Positions 1 to 7,962 of a DNA stretch of 29,414 bases are shown here, piece after piece. Made by a program: the position numbers and the translations under genes. Numbering within the stretch: the first letter of the stretch is position 1; each line of letters opens with the position of its first letter. Below the pieces are notes generated by a model, which was not told the DNA's origin, made no database searches, and saw nothing but the letters and a program-made list of their open reading frames with translations. This DNA comes from Candidatus Bathyarchaeota archaeon (GTDB lineage Archaea; Thermoproteota; Bathyarchaeia; Bathyarchaeales; UBA233): assembly GCA_029907045.1 (NCBI GenBank), contig JARYMR010000005.1, forward strand, positions 1 through 29,414, in the 5' to 3' direction.

Positions 1-1053
1 GATTGGCAGATAAAGCCAGTTAAAGAATATGAATTGGGCGCCTATGAAAAACTTAAGTACGATATTGTCTGTGAGAAGCGCTGCAAAGTTTGCCCAGTTT
101 GCTGGGAAAGGCATAGCGTACCATTCTGGAGCTTCATTGTCTGCGTAGGCGACAGCGCCCATAAATTCGTATCCTAAATTATTTTGAAACACGTATCCGG
201 CCCATGCGCAGACCATGCTAGGCACTAGCGCTGATAACAACTGAGCCATCAATATGTTACGTTCCGGCCTCTTGATTTCACCTCCAATATAACCGATATA
301 GAAACCATAGCTAACAGACCATGTCACGCTTGGCACTAACCCAAAAGTCGAAACCCAATTCCATGTACTTGGCGCGTAACCCGCCTCAGACGCATACGCT
401 ATCATTTCCTGATAGCTTGCGGAGTCGTATTCAGCGGCCACAGCATCCCATTTGGCAATAAATACTTCTTGTGGTGTGAAAGTTATTAAAAGCAAACCTA
501 TAACCACTCCAGCCATTCCTAAGATGAAGCATATTTTCTGCGCCAATAGATAGGATTTAAGCCCGGATAACACAACAAGAAAAGCTATTATCATTGCAAT
601 TGTGGCTACGAGGAACATGCCAGCTGTCGTATCAAAAAACTCAATCAATTCATATGGGATCCCCAATGCACCAGCAAGTATGGAAACTCCGGGGCTTGCG
701 ACTAGAGGAGCAAGAAGCCACATCCAAGCAAGTTGTGTGAAAACTCCTTGAACCCAACTGGTTGCCGTTCCAAGTGCTGGATGAACTACTCGAGAATTGT
801 ATACGTAGTCTCCTCCGCTTCGGGGCATTGACCCGCCGAGGATTCCCCACGCCAACGAGACGCCGCAAACCGTTAGAAACATTGTTATTATTGAGGCAAG
901 CACCATGTTTCCTCCGGGGAACGTGTACAATCCCCAGCTGTGCATTGTCCATAAGCCACCTCCTATACCTCCATTCATAAAACCGAGGGCAAACGCATCG
1001 AAAAGTGAAGCTTCTTTAGCTAATCCACTTGCTTTTCTTGCAAAAACTGCCAT
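1..1053 (-). CDS. APC-superfamily amino-acid permease, C-terminus cut by window edge
   Basis: The frame is open from an ATG at 1053 down to base 1, giving 351 codons with no stop, so the C-terminus lies outside the window. The start is supported by a strong GGAGG ribosome site a few bases upstream. The N-terminus reads MAVFARKASGLAKE and is followed by hydrophobic helices. Around residues 70-90 is the run GGSMPRSGGDYVYNSR, a hallmark of APC-family amino-acid/polyamine transporters. About eight membrane segments can be seen. The protein should sit in the cytoplasmic membrane and move an amino acid or amine. It is the last visible gene of a minus-strand run after the carbamoyltransferase (57 nt gap) and the arginine deiminase. 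In arginine deiminase operons this position is usually held by an arginine/ornithine exchanger. That substrate is inferred from context and not shown by the residues. Confidence 0.88.
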   Translation of the reverse strand, partial: MAVFARKASGLAKEASLFDAFALGFMNGGIGGGLWTMHSWGLYTFPGGNMVLASIITMFLTVCGVSLAWGILGGSMPRSGGDYVYNSRVVHPALGTATSWVQGVFTQLAWMWLLAPLVASPGVSILAGALGIPYELIEFFDTTAGMFLVATIAMIIAFLVVLSGLKSYLLAQKICFILGMAGVVIGLLLITFTPQEVFIAKWDAVAAEYDSASYQEMIAYASEAGYAPSTWNWVSTFGLVPSVTWSVSYGFYIGYIGGEIKRPERNILMAQLLSALVPSMVCAWAGYVFQNNLGYEFMGAVAYADNEAPEWYAMPFPANWANFAALLTDNIVLKFFIGAQFIFFNWLYLPI

Positions 1054-1110
1054 TCCTTTTCCTCCTTCAGTGAAGCCTTTTAGACCCTAAAAGCTTTTAA
1101 CATTTTTGCT

Positions 1111-2043
1111 TTAGGTCATCAACAGCACCAGTATTGCCTTCTCTACATGCAGCCTGTTTTCAGCTTGGTCCCACACAATGGATTGAGGACCATCGATAAC
1201 TTCGTCTGTTACTTCCATTCCTCGGCTTGCTGGAAGGCAGTGCATGAAAACAGCGTTTCTGGACGCTTTTCCTAGGAGGCTGCTTTTAACTTGGTAAGGA
1301 GTAAAAGCTTTTACCCTTTCTTCAGCCTCTTGCTCTTGTCCGACCCACCACCAGAGATCCGTGTAAACAACATTCGCCTCTCGTATTGCCTCATCTATGC
1401 TTTCAGTGAAAGTTGGGGCTAAACCTGTTTCTTTAACGTTTTCTTTCACCAATTCCATCGTTTGCTCCTTAGGCCAATATTTTTTTGGTCCGCAGAAAGC
1501 GAAGTGCATTCCCAGCTTTGAAGTTAAAATTAGCAGTGAATTTGCAACATTTGTAGCATCGCCGAAAAATGCAATTTTAATCTTTTTTAGATCTCCAAAA
1601 CGCTCCCACATGGTGTAAACGTCGCTTAATGCTTGAACCGGATGAAGCCAGTCAGTTAATCCGTTAATAACCGGAACTGTGGCATGTTCAGCCAGTTCAA
1701 CTAGAGTTTCGTGTTTAAACAATCTAGCCATTATGGCGTCGACATATCTGCTTAAGGCTCTGGCAGTATCTCTAACCGTTTCCCGCATGCCTAAGTGAAT
1801 CTCGCCAGGTCTCAAGTAAAGTGCGTGTCCGCCAAGCTGGCTCATTGCAACTTCAAAGGAAACTCGAGTTCTTGTAGAAGGCTCTTCAAAAATCATCGCC
1901 AAATTTTTCCCCTTTAGAAGCTCGAGTCTTTCGCCGCGATAGTATGAATTTTTCAAATCTTTTGCTGTTTCAAAAATCAGCCATATGTCTTGTTGAGAAA
2001 GCTCTTGGCAAGTTAAAATGTCTCTCGTTGACAATCTTCCCAT
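1111..2043 (-). CDS. Ornithine/putrescine-type carbamoyltransferase, substrate loop atypical
   Basis: This 310-residue protein belongs to the aspartate/ornithine carbamoyltransferase family, which transfers carbamoyl between carbamoyl phosphate and an amine; the catabolic direction splits citrulline. Carbamoyl-phosphate binding residues are intact: STRTR at 56-60, HPVQ at 134-137 and MHCLP near 267-271. The late segment GMEVTDEVIDGP is typical of ornithine transcarbamylases. The loop that in ornithine enzymes reads SMG and contacts the amino acid reads WWVG here (residues 232-235, after YTDLW). This leaves the acceptor open: ornithine, putrescine or another amine. The C-terminal extension of putrescine enzymes is absent. 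The ATG at 2043 has a GAGGGG-type ribosome site. It lies 23 nt downstream of the arginine deiminase gene and probably shares its transcript. An argF/arcB label is plausible but is withheld because of the loop. Confidence 0.9.
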   Translation of the reverse strand: MGRLSTRDILTCQELSQQDIWLIFETAKDLKNSYYRGERLELLKGKNLAMIFEEPSTRTRVSFEVAMSQLGGHALYLRPGEIHLGMRETVRDTARALSRYVDAIMARLFKHETLVELAEHATVPVINGLTDWLHPVQALSDVYTMWERFGDLKKIKIAFFGDATNVANSLLILTSKLGMHFAFCGPKKYWPKEQTMELVKENVKETGLAPTFTESIDEAIREANVVYTDLWWWVGQEQEAEERVKAFTPYQVKSSLLGKASRNAVFMHCLPASRGMEVTDEVIDGPQSIVWDQAENRLHVEKAILVLLMT

Positions 2044-2066
2044 AAGCCCCTCAACCTATAACATTT

Positions 2067-3092
2067 CTATTTTCTGGAAAGAGGCATCGTTAAACATCTA
2101 GGCCCTCCGGCGCCGCCCAAAAGCTCCGGCATTTTTAGGCTCACAATGTCTATGCCGTGCCTCTCCAACTTTCTGCGTGTCGTTATATTCATTTTCTCCT
2201 CTCCATCAATGAAAAGTATTTTTCCCGAGGCTAAGCATAACCAGTTTACAGCCAAGGTTTTTGCTTCCCTTTTAGGAACCTCTACCACTTCAAAACCTTT
2301 TCTTTTAACTGTTTTTATGAACCTTTCTGGAACTGCTTTAGGGTACACGGCAGCAACAGTCCTTGAAGCGACGTTGAACACTGTGTCAAGATGCATGACC
2401 TCTGGACTGAGGCGCACCGGGATTACACGTTCAACTATAAAACCTTCCAGGACAGCCTTAACCTGTCTATAACCCGTGAGATTTGTTCGATAGCTAAGCC
2501 CAAGCAATAACGTTTCTTCGTCGAGATATATGACGTCACCGCCTTCCATCATTCCAGTTCCATAAACCTTGAATATTATTGGAATATCCAACTCAACCAG
2601 TTTTCTCATTACAAAGTCTTCCTCGTAAGTTCTCGGTTGATCGGCATGTCCTACAATTGCTCCATAAGGCGTCATGAAACCATGATCTCGCACATAGCTT
2701 TGGTTTGGCGGAAAGATCACGTTGCTTTCTTTGCTTGGATCCTGCAGAAAAATTATGTTGGCTCCAGTTTCCTGTCTTACTAATCTTATCATAGCATCAT
2801 ACTCTAGTAGAGCTTTGTTAAGATCATACTTTTTGTTGAAAAGCCATTTCCACGGGTTTTTCTCATCGATCAATTCCACTTCTGGTCCAGGTCTATGCAC
2901 TAATACGCTCTTTAAAGGATCAAATTCGTTGTTCAACCCGTAATCTGTCATTAAGTGAGCTGAAATTGAGCGTTTTTCCCTGTTAAAGGCTTTGATCAGT
3001 TCTAAAATTTCCTCTGGGTTCTTTCTTTGCAACTGTTTAATTGATTTTTGGAAAATTTGTTCGACGATTTTCCTAAAAATCGTGCCCCACAA
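2067..3092 (-). CDS. arcA: Arginine deiminase family protein (amidinotransferase fold)
   Basis: The 341-residue protein carries the guanidino-modifying enzyme signature: an acidic EGGD motif at 183-186, histidine in HLDTVF near 234, and the nucleophilic cysteine in GGPRCLTMPL at 333. YVRD near 133-136 matches the family's substrate-aspartate region. Known members hydrolyse arginine to citrulline and ammonia in the cytoplasm. The protein is shorter than classical arginine deiminases of about 400 residues and seems to lack much of their helical insertion, so a related amidinohydrolase is possible. The start at 3092 is a TTG without a well-placed ribosome site. The first 47 residues are a basic, helical extension before a more usual beginning at Met48, so the true start is uncertain. 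It is the first gene of the putative operon with the carbamoyltransferase and permease, which supports arginine catabolism. Confidence 0.85.
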   Translation of the reverse strand: MWGTIFRKIVEQIFQKSIKQLQRKNPEEILELIKAFNREKRSISAHLMTDYGLNNEFDPLKSVLVHRPGPEVELIDEKNPWKWLFNKKYDLNKALLEYDAMIRLVRQETGANIIFLQDPSKESNVIFPPNQSYVRDHGFMTPYGAIVGHADQPRTYEEDFVMRKLVELDIPIIFKVYGTGMMEGGDVIYLDEETLLLGLSYRTNLTGYRQVKAVLEGFIVERVIPVRLSPEVMHLDTVFNVASRTVAAVYPKAVPERFIKTVKRKGFEVVEVPKREAKTLAVNWLCLASGKILFIDGEEKMNITTRRKLERHGIDIVSLKMPELLGGAGGPRCLTMPLSRK

Positions 3093-3141
3093 AAGCCTTG
3101 GAACTAGACAACTCCCTCACCAAGTGACTGTCGGTTGTGGA

Positions 3142-3149
3142 CTTATAAA
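3142..3149 (-). promoter_or_regulatory. TATA-like box for the arginine deiminase operon
   Basis: Read on the minus strand the sequence is TTTATAAG, a good archaeal TATA box, preceded by an A/C-rich stretch. It would place transcription initiation near 3119, about 27 nt before the TTG used as the arginine deiminase start, and after the end of the upstream oxidoreductase gene. The three downstream genes could therefore be transcribed independently of it. Confidence 0.5.
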
Positions 3150-3235
3150 TAGGTTTTGGAGAACCTTCCGTAACGCACATTCGGTAAGCTTGATTCCTTA
3201 CAGATAGTTCTTATAACTCTTTTGTTACCAAGTTG

Positions 3236-5038
3236 TTATTTGGTTAAACCAAGTCTTATTAGAGTTTCTTCTTTTGGTATGCCGTTATTATCCCATCCGC
3301 GAAGCGCATAGTATTCGTCTAATGCCTTTTCAAATTCTTTTTCTGAAACTTTAACTCCGTCCGTGGGACCTCCTCTAAGGGGTTGCTTAAAGAATTTCGG
3401 AGGAAGCTTATCGTCTTTCCTTGAAAATCCTTCTCTTATATTAAAGAGTCTGCCCAAGTTCCATATACGTTCACCCGCCATTTTTAGTTCTTCAGGCTTT
3501 ACTGGCTTGCCCCAGACAGGTGCGAGCAACGTCGCCATTTCCTCATAATTTATGATCCAGAAGTCGCATACTATCAGAGACCATTTAACACTGTTTATGT
3601 CTTCCAGTCTTTTCACAAGAGCTGGCTTTTCCTTGAATGTTCGGGGTTCTAACTTTCCAAACGCGTCTTCTGAAACAGCCCATGCTCTAAGGTGGCATGC
3701 CCCTCTGTCAGCTGTGGAATATGCCAGAGCCATGCCCCATGTGCCTCTAGGCTCGTAACCCGGTATCTCCAGACCTTTAACATCAACAGCGTATTTTTCA
3801 GCGTCTACTCCGAATTTTTGGATAACTGCCCTCGTGCCACCTGAAAGTATTCTTCCAACCCCCTCGTTTCTTCCAATTTTCTCAGCTAATTTCAACAGTG
3901 CTTCTCTGCTGCTGAAGTTAGCTTCTATTCCGTCAAGCATGCTCTTTTTAACTATCCCAGACTCGTATAATTCCATCACCAGAGCTATAGTGTTTGCTGT
4001 TGAAATCGTATCCACCCCAAGATCTCCACATATGCTGTTAAATTCAGCTACGGCTTCGAAGTCGCCGACGCAACAGTTTGAACCCGCCGTAGCTAACGTT
4101 TCATATTCCGGAGACTTTACAATTTTATCGCCGACTTTCACTAGTCGCTTGCAAGCTAGCGGGCACGCATAGCATGCGCGCACTTCGACTAAGTGAGCTT
4201 TAACGACATCGGTGTTTATTTTGTCGTGATCCTTGAAAACTCCGCTTTCGAAAAATCTTGTCAATAGTATTCCTGCAGTGTTTGACATGTCCACTATTGT
4301 CGGGGTTCCGTCGGTCTTCGCCCAAATATTAGTTTCGGTTAAAACGCTTTTTTCCGTAAGTTCTTTAGATATTTTCTTAAACTCTTCTTCATTTGCTATT
4401 GGAAACTTGCCGTCGCCTTTCACAGCTACAGCCTTCAAATTTTTGGAGCCCATAACAGCCCCGGCTCCTCCGCGTCCAGCATTCCATATCACATCTACGT
4501 TTATTGAAGCAAGTTTTATCATGTTCTCTCCTGCAGGACCTATCGCTAAAACGCTGGTTTTGGCGTCTCCTTCATCCTTCTTGATGGCGGATATTGTGTT
4601 GAATGCTCCTTTTCCCCAGAGATGCTCAGCTGGTTTAACGTTAACCTTTCCATTATCTATTGAAATGTAAACAGGCCTTTTTGCTCTGCCCTCAACTATA
4701 ACTGCATCAAATCCCGAAAATTTCAGCTGCGCTCCAAAAGTTCCGCCGAAGTAGGAGTCTAAAATTGTATTTGTACGTGGAGATTTCGTCACTACAGCAT
4801 ATTTGCCTGTTGCAGGGGCTATTGTCCCAGACAAAGGACCTGTTATAAATATTAGTTTGTTTTCTGGGCTGAGAGGATTTAACTTTGGTTTAAGTTCTTC
4901 GTACAGATATTTGAAGCCTAAGCCTTTGCCTCCGATGTATTGTGCAACCCACTCCCAGCGCAGATTCTCCGTTTTCGCCTGCTCCTTGGTTAAATTCACT
5001 CTGGCAACCTTTCCAGAGTATCCTCCTAAACGGTTCAT
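3236..5038 (-). CDS. Aldehyde:ferredoxin oxidoreductase family (tungstopterin enzyme)
   Basis: At 600 residues this is full length for the AOR family, cytoplasmic tungsten-bispyranopterin enzymes that oxidise aldehydes to acids with ferredoxin as acceptor. The N-terminal part starts MNRLGGYSGKVARVNL and contains the cofactor-binding glycine-rich region near residues 95-101. Cluster ligands are visible as CxxCxxxC at 289, 292 and 296, with a fourth cysteine at 491 in the segment IVCDFW. A Glu near 313 (EYET) and a His near 449 (ACHLR) fall where substrate-pocket acid/base residues are known in the Pyrococcus enzyme. The ATG at 5038 has a GAGGT ribosome site 8 nt upstream. It is separated from the arginine deiminase gene by about 143 nt containing a TATA box, so a functional link to arginine breakdown is only suggested by position. 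The aldehyde substrate cannot be read from the sequence. Confidence 0.93.
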   Translation of the reverse strand: MNRLGGYSGKVARVNLTKEQAKTENLRWEWVAQYIGGKGLGFKYLYEELKPKLNPLSPENKLIFITGPLSGTIAPATGKYAVVTKSPRTNTILDSYFGGTFGAQLKFSGFDAVIVEGRAKRPVYISIDNGKVNVKPAEHLWGKGAFNTISAIKKDEGDAKTSVLAIGPAGENMIKLASINVDVIWNAGRGGAGAVMGSKNLKAVAVKGDGKFPIANEEEFKKISKELTEKSVLTETNIWAKTDGTPTIVDMSNTAGILLTRFFESGVFKDHDKINTDVVKAHLVEVRACYACPLACKRLVKVGDKIVKSPEYETLATAGSNCCVGDFEAVAEFNSICGDLGVDTISTANTIALVMELYESGIVKKSMLDGIEANFSSREALLKLAEKIGRNEGVGRILSGGTRAVIQKFGVDAEKYAVDVKGLEIPGYEPRGTWGMALAYSTADRGACHLRAWAVSEDAFGKLEPRTFKEKPALVKRLEDINSVKWSLIVCDFWIINYEEMATLLAPVWGKPVKPEELKMAGERIWNLGRLFNIREGFSRKDDKLPPKFFKQPLRGGPTDGVKVSEKEFEKALDEYYALRGWDNNGIPKEETLIRLGLTK

Positions 5039-5123
5039 AACTTTAACCTCGTCGAGATTTAATTAACCTAAATTAATAAAACTTACTTTACTAAGCATCA
5101 CAACATGTTTGAGGTTTAAAAGG

Positions 5124-5217
5124 GTACTTTTAACCGCTAATGAATGGCTTTCGCTTCGGAAATCTAAGAAATTTTGTTATTTATTTGTTAGCGTAAAACT
5201 TTTAAGAGTACTTTTAA
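5124..5217 (+). repeat. Two copies of GTACTTTTAA ahead of the potA-like gene
   Basis: The 10-mer GTACTTTTAA occurs at 5124-5133 and again at 5208-5217, 84 nt apart, both in the divergent intergenic region between the oxidoreductase and the ABC ATPase. The second copy ends about 20 nt before the ATPase start. They may be parts of promoter elements or an operator pair. In AT-rich DNA a chance match is also possible. Confidence 0.3.
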
Positions 5218-5237
5218 AGGATGTCTATCGGTTAACA

Positions 5238-6314
5238 ATGTCCGCTGAAGTCGAGTTGATCGATATTCTGAAGGTTTTTGGCGATGTAGTAGCTGTGGAT
5301 AATGTATCTTTCGAGGTATACAAGAACGAATTTTTTTCGCTGCTTGGCCCTAGCGGATGCGGCAAAACTACGACTTTGAGGATGATAGCTGGACTTGAAG
5401 AACCAACCAAGGGTATTATTAAACTTCGGGGAAAAGTTGTAAACGACGTCCCTCCTTATAAGCGGCGCATCGGAATGGTTTTTCAACATCTTGCGCTTTT
5501 CCCTCACATGAACGTTTACGACAACATCTGTTTCGGTTTAAAGATGCAGAAATTTCCTGAAAGCGAGTACAAAAGCCGCATCTACAAAATTCTAGAGGTT
5601 ATGGATATGCCTCCGGAAATTTTTGCGAAGAGAAACGTGAAACAGCTTAGTGGTGGACAGCAGCAGAGGGTTGCAATGGCTAGGGCGCTGGTAACTGAGC
5701 CTACGGTTTTACTGCTTGACGAACCTTTAGGGCCGTTAGACTTGAAAATTAGGCAACGTATGCAAATTGAATTGAAGAGAATTCAGAGAACTGTTGGCAC
5801 AACTTTCATTTATGTAACGCATGATCAGGGAGAGGCATTAACTATGTCTGATCGAATAGCTGTTATGAATAAGGGGAGAATAGAGCAGATTGGCGGGGCG
5901 AGGGAGATTTATGAACGCCCTAGGACTAAGTTTGTAGCTGGGTTTATAGGGGAGACAAACTTCGTTGAGGGGCTATGCAATTCAGACGGATATTTTGATG
6001 TAAAAAACTCGCCGTGCAAAATAATGGTTGATGCTCCCAGCGAGTTTGTTGGGAAAGCAGCGCTTTTGTCGGTGCGTCCTGAAAAAATTTTCGTGGCAAA
6101 AAAGCTGAAAAATATGGATAATATTTTTGATGGGACTGTTGAAGATTGCATTTACGTGGGGTCGTTCGTCAATCTTAGGCTTCGGCTAGCGGGTGATGTT
6201 GAGTTAAAGGCTCAAGTGCAGGTTGCTGAAAGTTCTCTGGCTGATTTTAAAGTTGGTGATAAAGTTCAAGTTGGATGGCCTAAAGAGAATGCAACAATTG
6301 TTCCGCTGGAATAG
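5238..6314 (+). CDS. potA: Spermidine/putrescine-type ABC transporter ATP-binding protein
   Basis: This is the ATPase of a PotABCD-type importer. From ATG 5238 the product is 358 residues: Walker A GPSGCGKTT near 37-45, Q-loop VFQHLALFPH near 81-90, signature LSGGQQQR near 137-144, Walker B VLLLDEP near 157-163, and the switch histidine in YVTHDQ. A C-terminal TOBE-like domain follows, as in polyamine and iron importer ATPases. The frame is open further upstream to 5109, but that segment is basic and unlike the family, while MSAEVELIDILKVFGD matches the usual first beta strand, so 5238 is preferred. An AAAGGA element lies 16 nt upstream, rather far for a ribosome site. The gene is followed 8 nt later by the first permease gene. 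Polyamine is the family's usual substrate; other members import different small molecules. Confidence 0.92.
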   Translation: MSAEVELIDILKVFGDVVAVDNVSFEVYKNEFFSLLGPSGCGKTTTLRMIAGLEEPTKGIIKLRGKVVNDVPPYKRRIGMVFQHLALFPHMNVYDNICFGLKMQKFPESEYKSRIYKILEVMDMPPEIFAKRNVKQLSGGQQQRVAMARALVTEPTVLLLDEPLGPLDLKIRQRMQIELKRIQRTVGTTFIYVTHDQGEALTMSDRIAVMNKGRIEQIGGAREIYERPRTKFVAGFIGETNFVEGLCNSDGYFDVKNSPCKIMVDAPSEFVGKAALLSVRPEKIFVAKKLKNMDNIFDGTVEDCIYVGSFVNLRLRLAGDVELKAQVQVAESSLADFKVGDKVQVGWPKENATIVPLE

Positions 6315-6322
6315 GTGAGTGT

Positions 6323-7180
6323 ATGTCCATTTCAGGGGGCATCTTTGAGAAAATTAGGAAGAGAAAAAAGATTATTCCATTTTTGTTTTTGTTGTTGCCG
6401 CTTGGTTACTTGTTGGTTTTTTTCTTTTCCCCTATGGGTATAAGTTTGCTTTACAGTTTCGGAGCTGTTGATAAATATTATCGTTTCATCTTTAATTTTA
6501 CACTTGAGTATTATCTTCAGTCTTTCCGTCCCACTGTCATGTGGATTCTTGGGCGTTCTCTGCTGATTGCTGGTTTGACGGCTGTTTGTTGTTTCCTGCT
6601 GGGATATCCTGTGGCTTATACCATTGCGATAAAGACTAGGCGGTATAGGAATGTTTTGATGATGATGGTTATATTGCCCTACTGGGTTAGTTTTCTTTTG
6701 AGGATTTACGCGTTGATGAATATTCTTCAGCTTTTAGACATGTATGTTTTTGGAAGGTTGGGGTTTTCGGTTGTGGGTACAATTTGGGGTGTAATGTTAG
6801 GCATGGTTTATGATTATATTCCTTTTATGATATTGCCTTTGTATGCGTCTGTGGAAAAGCTTGACGTCAGCCTTATTGAGGCTTCTAAAACCCTTGGTGC
6901 TGGTCCTTATAGGACGTTTTTCCATGTGACTCTTCCACTAACAATGCCTGGTGTTGCGGCTGGCATAGTTTTGGTGTTTGTGCCTTGTGTTGGCGAGTTT
7001 TTGGTTCCGTATTTTCTGGGAGGCCCCAGCGAATATATGATTGGCAACGTGATTTGGGATCTGTTTCTGAAAGTGCGGAGCTGGTGGTTTGGCAGTGCGG
7101 TTTCAACTGTTATGTTGGCGATTACTTTGGCTGTTGTGTTAATTTATATGCGATATGGTGGGGGTGAGATGGCCTTTTGA
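6323..7180 (+). CDS. potB: Spermidine/putrescine-type ABC transporter permease, PotB-like
   Basis: The 285-residue integral membrane protein has about six helices, with a basic N-terminus (KIRKRKK) before the first. The cytoplasmic EAA loop that docks on the ATPase is clear near residues 184-210: EASKTLGAGPYRTFFHVTLP followed by MPG. Length and motif order fit the first permease of polyamine importers. The start ATG is preceded by GGTGAG. The end overlaps the next permease gene by 4 nt, a sign of translational coupling. On the plus strand the gene is extremely T/G-rich; in bases 6541-6600 a hand count gives 27 T, 19 G, 11 C and only 3 A. Substrate identity is inferred only from the set of four transporter genes. 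Confidence 0.92.
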   Translation: MSISGGIFEKIRKRKKIIPFLFLLLPLGYLLVFFFSPMGISLLYSFGAVDKYYRFIFNFTLEYYLQSFRPTVMWILGRSLLIAGLTAVCCFLLGYPVAYTIAIKTRRYRNVLMMMVILPYWVSFLLRIYALMNILQLLDMYVFGRLGFSVVGTIWGVMLGMVYDYIPFMILPLYASVEKLDVSLIEASKTLGAGPYRTFFHVTLPLTMPGVAAGIVLVFVPCVGEFLVPYFLGGPSEYMIGNVIWDLFLKVRSWWFGSAVSTVMLAITLAVVLIYMRYGGGEMAF

Positions 7181-7953
7181 AATTCGGCGACATTTTCCTT
7201 AAAGTTTTCACTTTTGCTATTTTCGCTTTGATCTATGGGCCTATTGTGGTTATGGCGCTATTTTCCTTTAATAGTTCGCGTTTGCTTGGATCTTGGACTG
7301 GTTTTACTATCGATTGGTATGCTCAACTGTTTCAGACACCGGAGGTTTGGGGAGCACTCTACAACAGTGTGGTGGTGGCGGCTCTGACGGCTGTTTCCTC
7401 CGTAGTTTTCGGCATCCTTACTGCTTATGCTATGGTTAGATACTCTTTTCGAGGGAAGGGGGTTATTGACAGTCTCCTATACATTCCGATTATTATTCCC
7501 GAGATCGCCGAAGCCTTGACTTTGCTTCTTTTTTATTTGTTGATAGGGTGGGGTTTCAGTTTGGGTTTTACCACGGTTCTTTTAGGGCATATAGCCTACG
7601 ACATTTCTTATTGTTATGTTGTGCTTAGGGCCAGACTGGTTGGGTTCGACCGTTCCTTGGAGGAGGCAGCGAAGACTTTGGGGGCAAACGAGATTCAAAC
7701 TTTTTTCAGGATAACTTTGCCGCTTCTCATGCCAGGTATTCTCGCTGCTAGTTTGTTGGCTTTCACCCTCTCCTATGACGACTTTTATAAGACTGTTTTT
7801 ACGACTGGACCTGGGTTTGAGACTCTGCCTTTAAGGATTTGGGCTATGGCTAGGAAGGGAGGAGTTAGTCCTGAGTTGAATGCTTTAACCACGATTGCTC
7901 TTGGGATTTCTATGAGTTTGGCTTTGCTTTATCAGCGGTTTAGTAAAAAGTAG
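7177..7953 (+). CDS. potC: Spermidine/putrescine-type ABC transporter permease, PotC-like
   Basis: The second permease has 258 residues and six predicted helices. Its EAA loop reads EEAAKTLGANEIQTFFRITL, then LPLLMPG. It starts at TTG 7177, inside the last codons of the previous gene, with a strong GGGGGTGAG ribosome site 8 nt upstream, so coupled translation is likely. Together with the PotB-like subunit it would form the membrane channel of the importer. The stop codon lies only 9 nt from the stop of the oppositely oriented binding-protein gene, leaving almost no room for separate terminators between the two transcripts. Confidence 0.92.
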   Translation: MKFGDIFLKVFTFAIFALIYGPIVVMALFSFNSSRLLGSWTGFTIDWYAQLFQTPEVWGALYNSVVVAALTAVSSVVFGILTAYAMVRYSFRGKGVIDSLLYIPIIIPEIAEALTLLLFYLLIGWGFSLGFTTVLLGHIAYDISYCYVVLRARLVGFDRSLEEAAKTLGANEIQTFFRITLPLLMPGILAASLLAFTLSYDDFYKTVFTTGPGFETLPLRIWAMARKGGVSPELNALTTIALGISMSLALLYQRFSKK

Positions 7954-7962
7954 GGAAAAGGT

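Noticed and set aside
5109..5237. Extra 43 residues at the N-terminus of the ABC ATPase
   Set aside because: The frame is open, but the segment is basic, does not match the family, and the first conserved strand begins just after ATG 5238.
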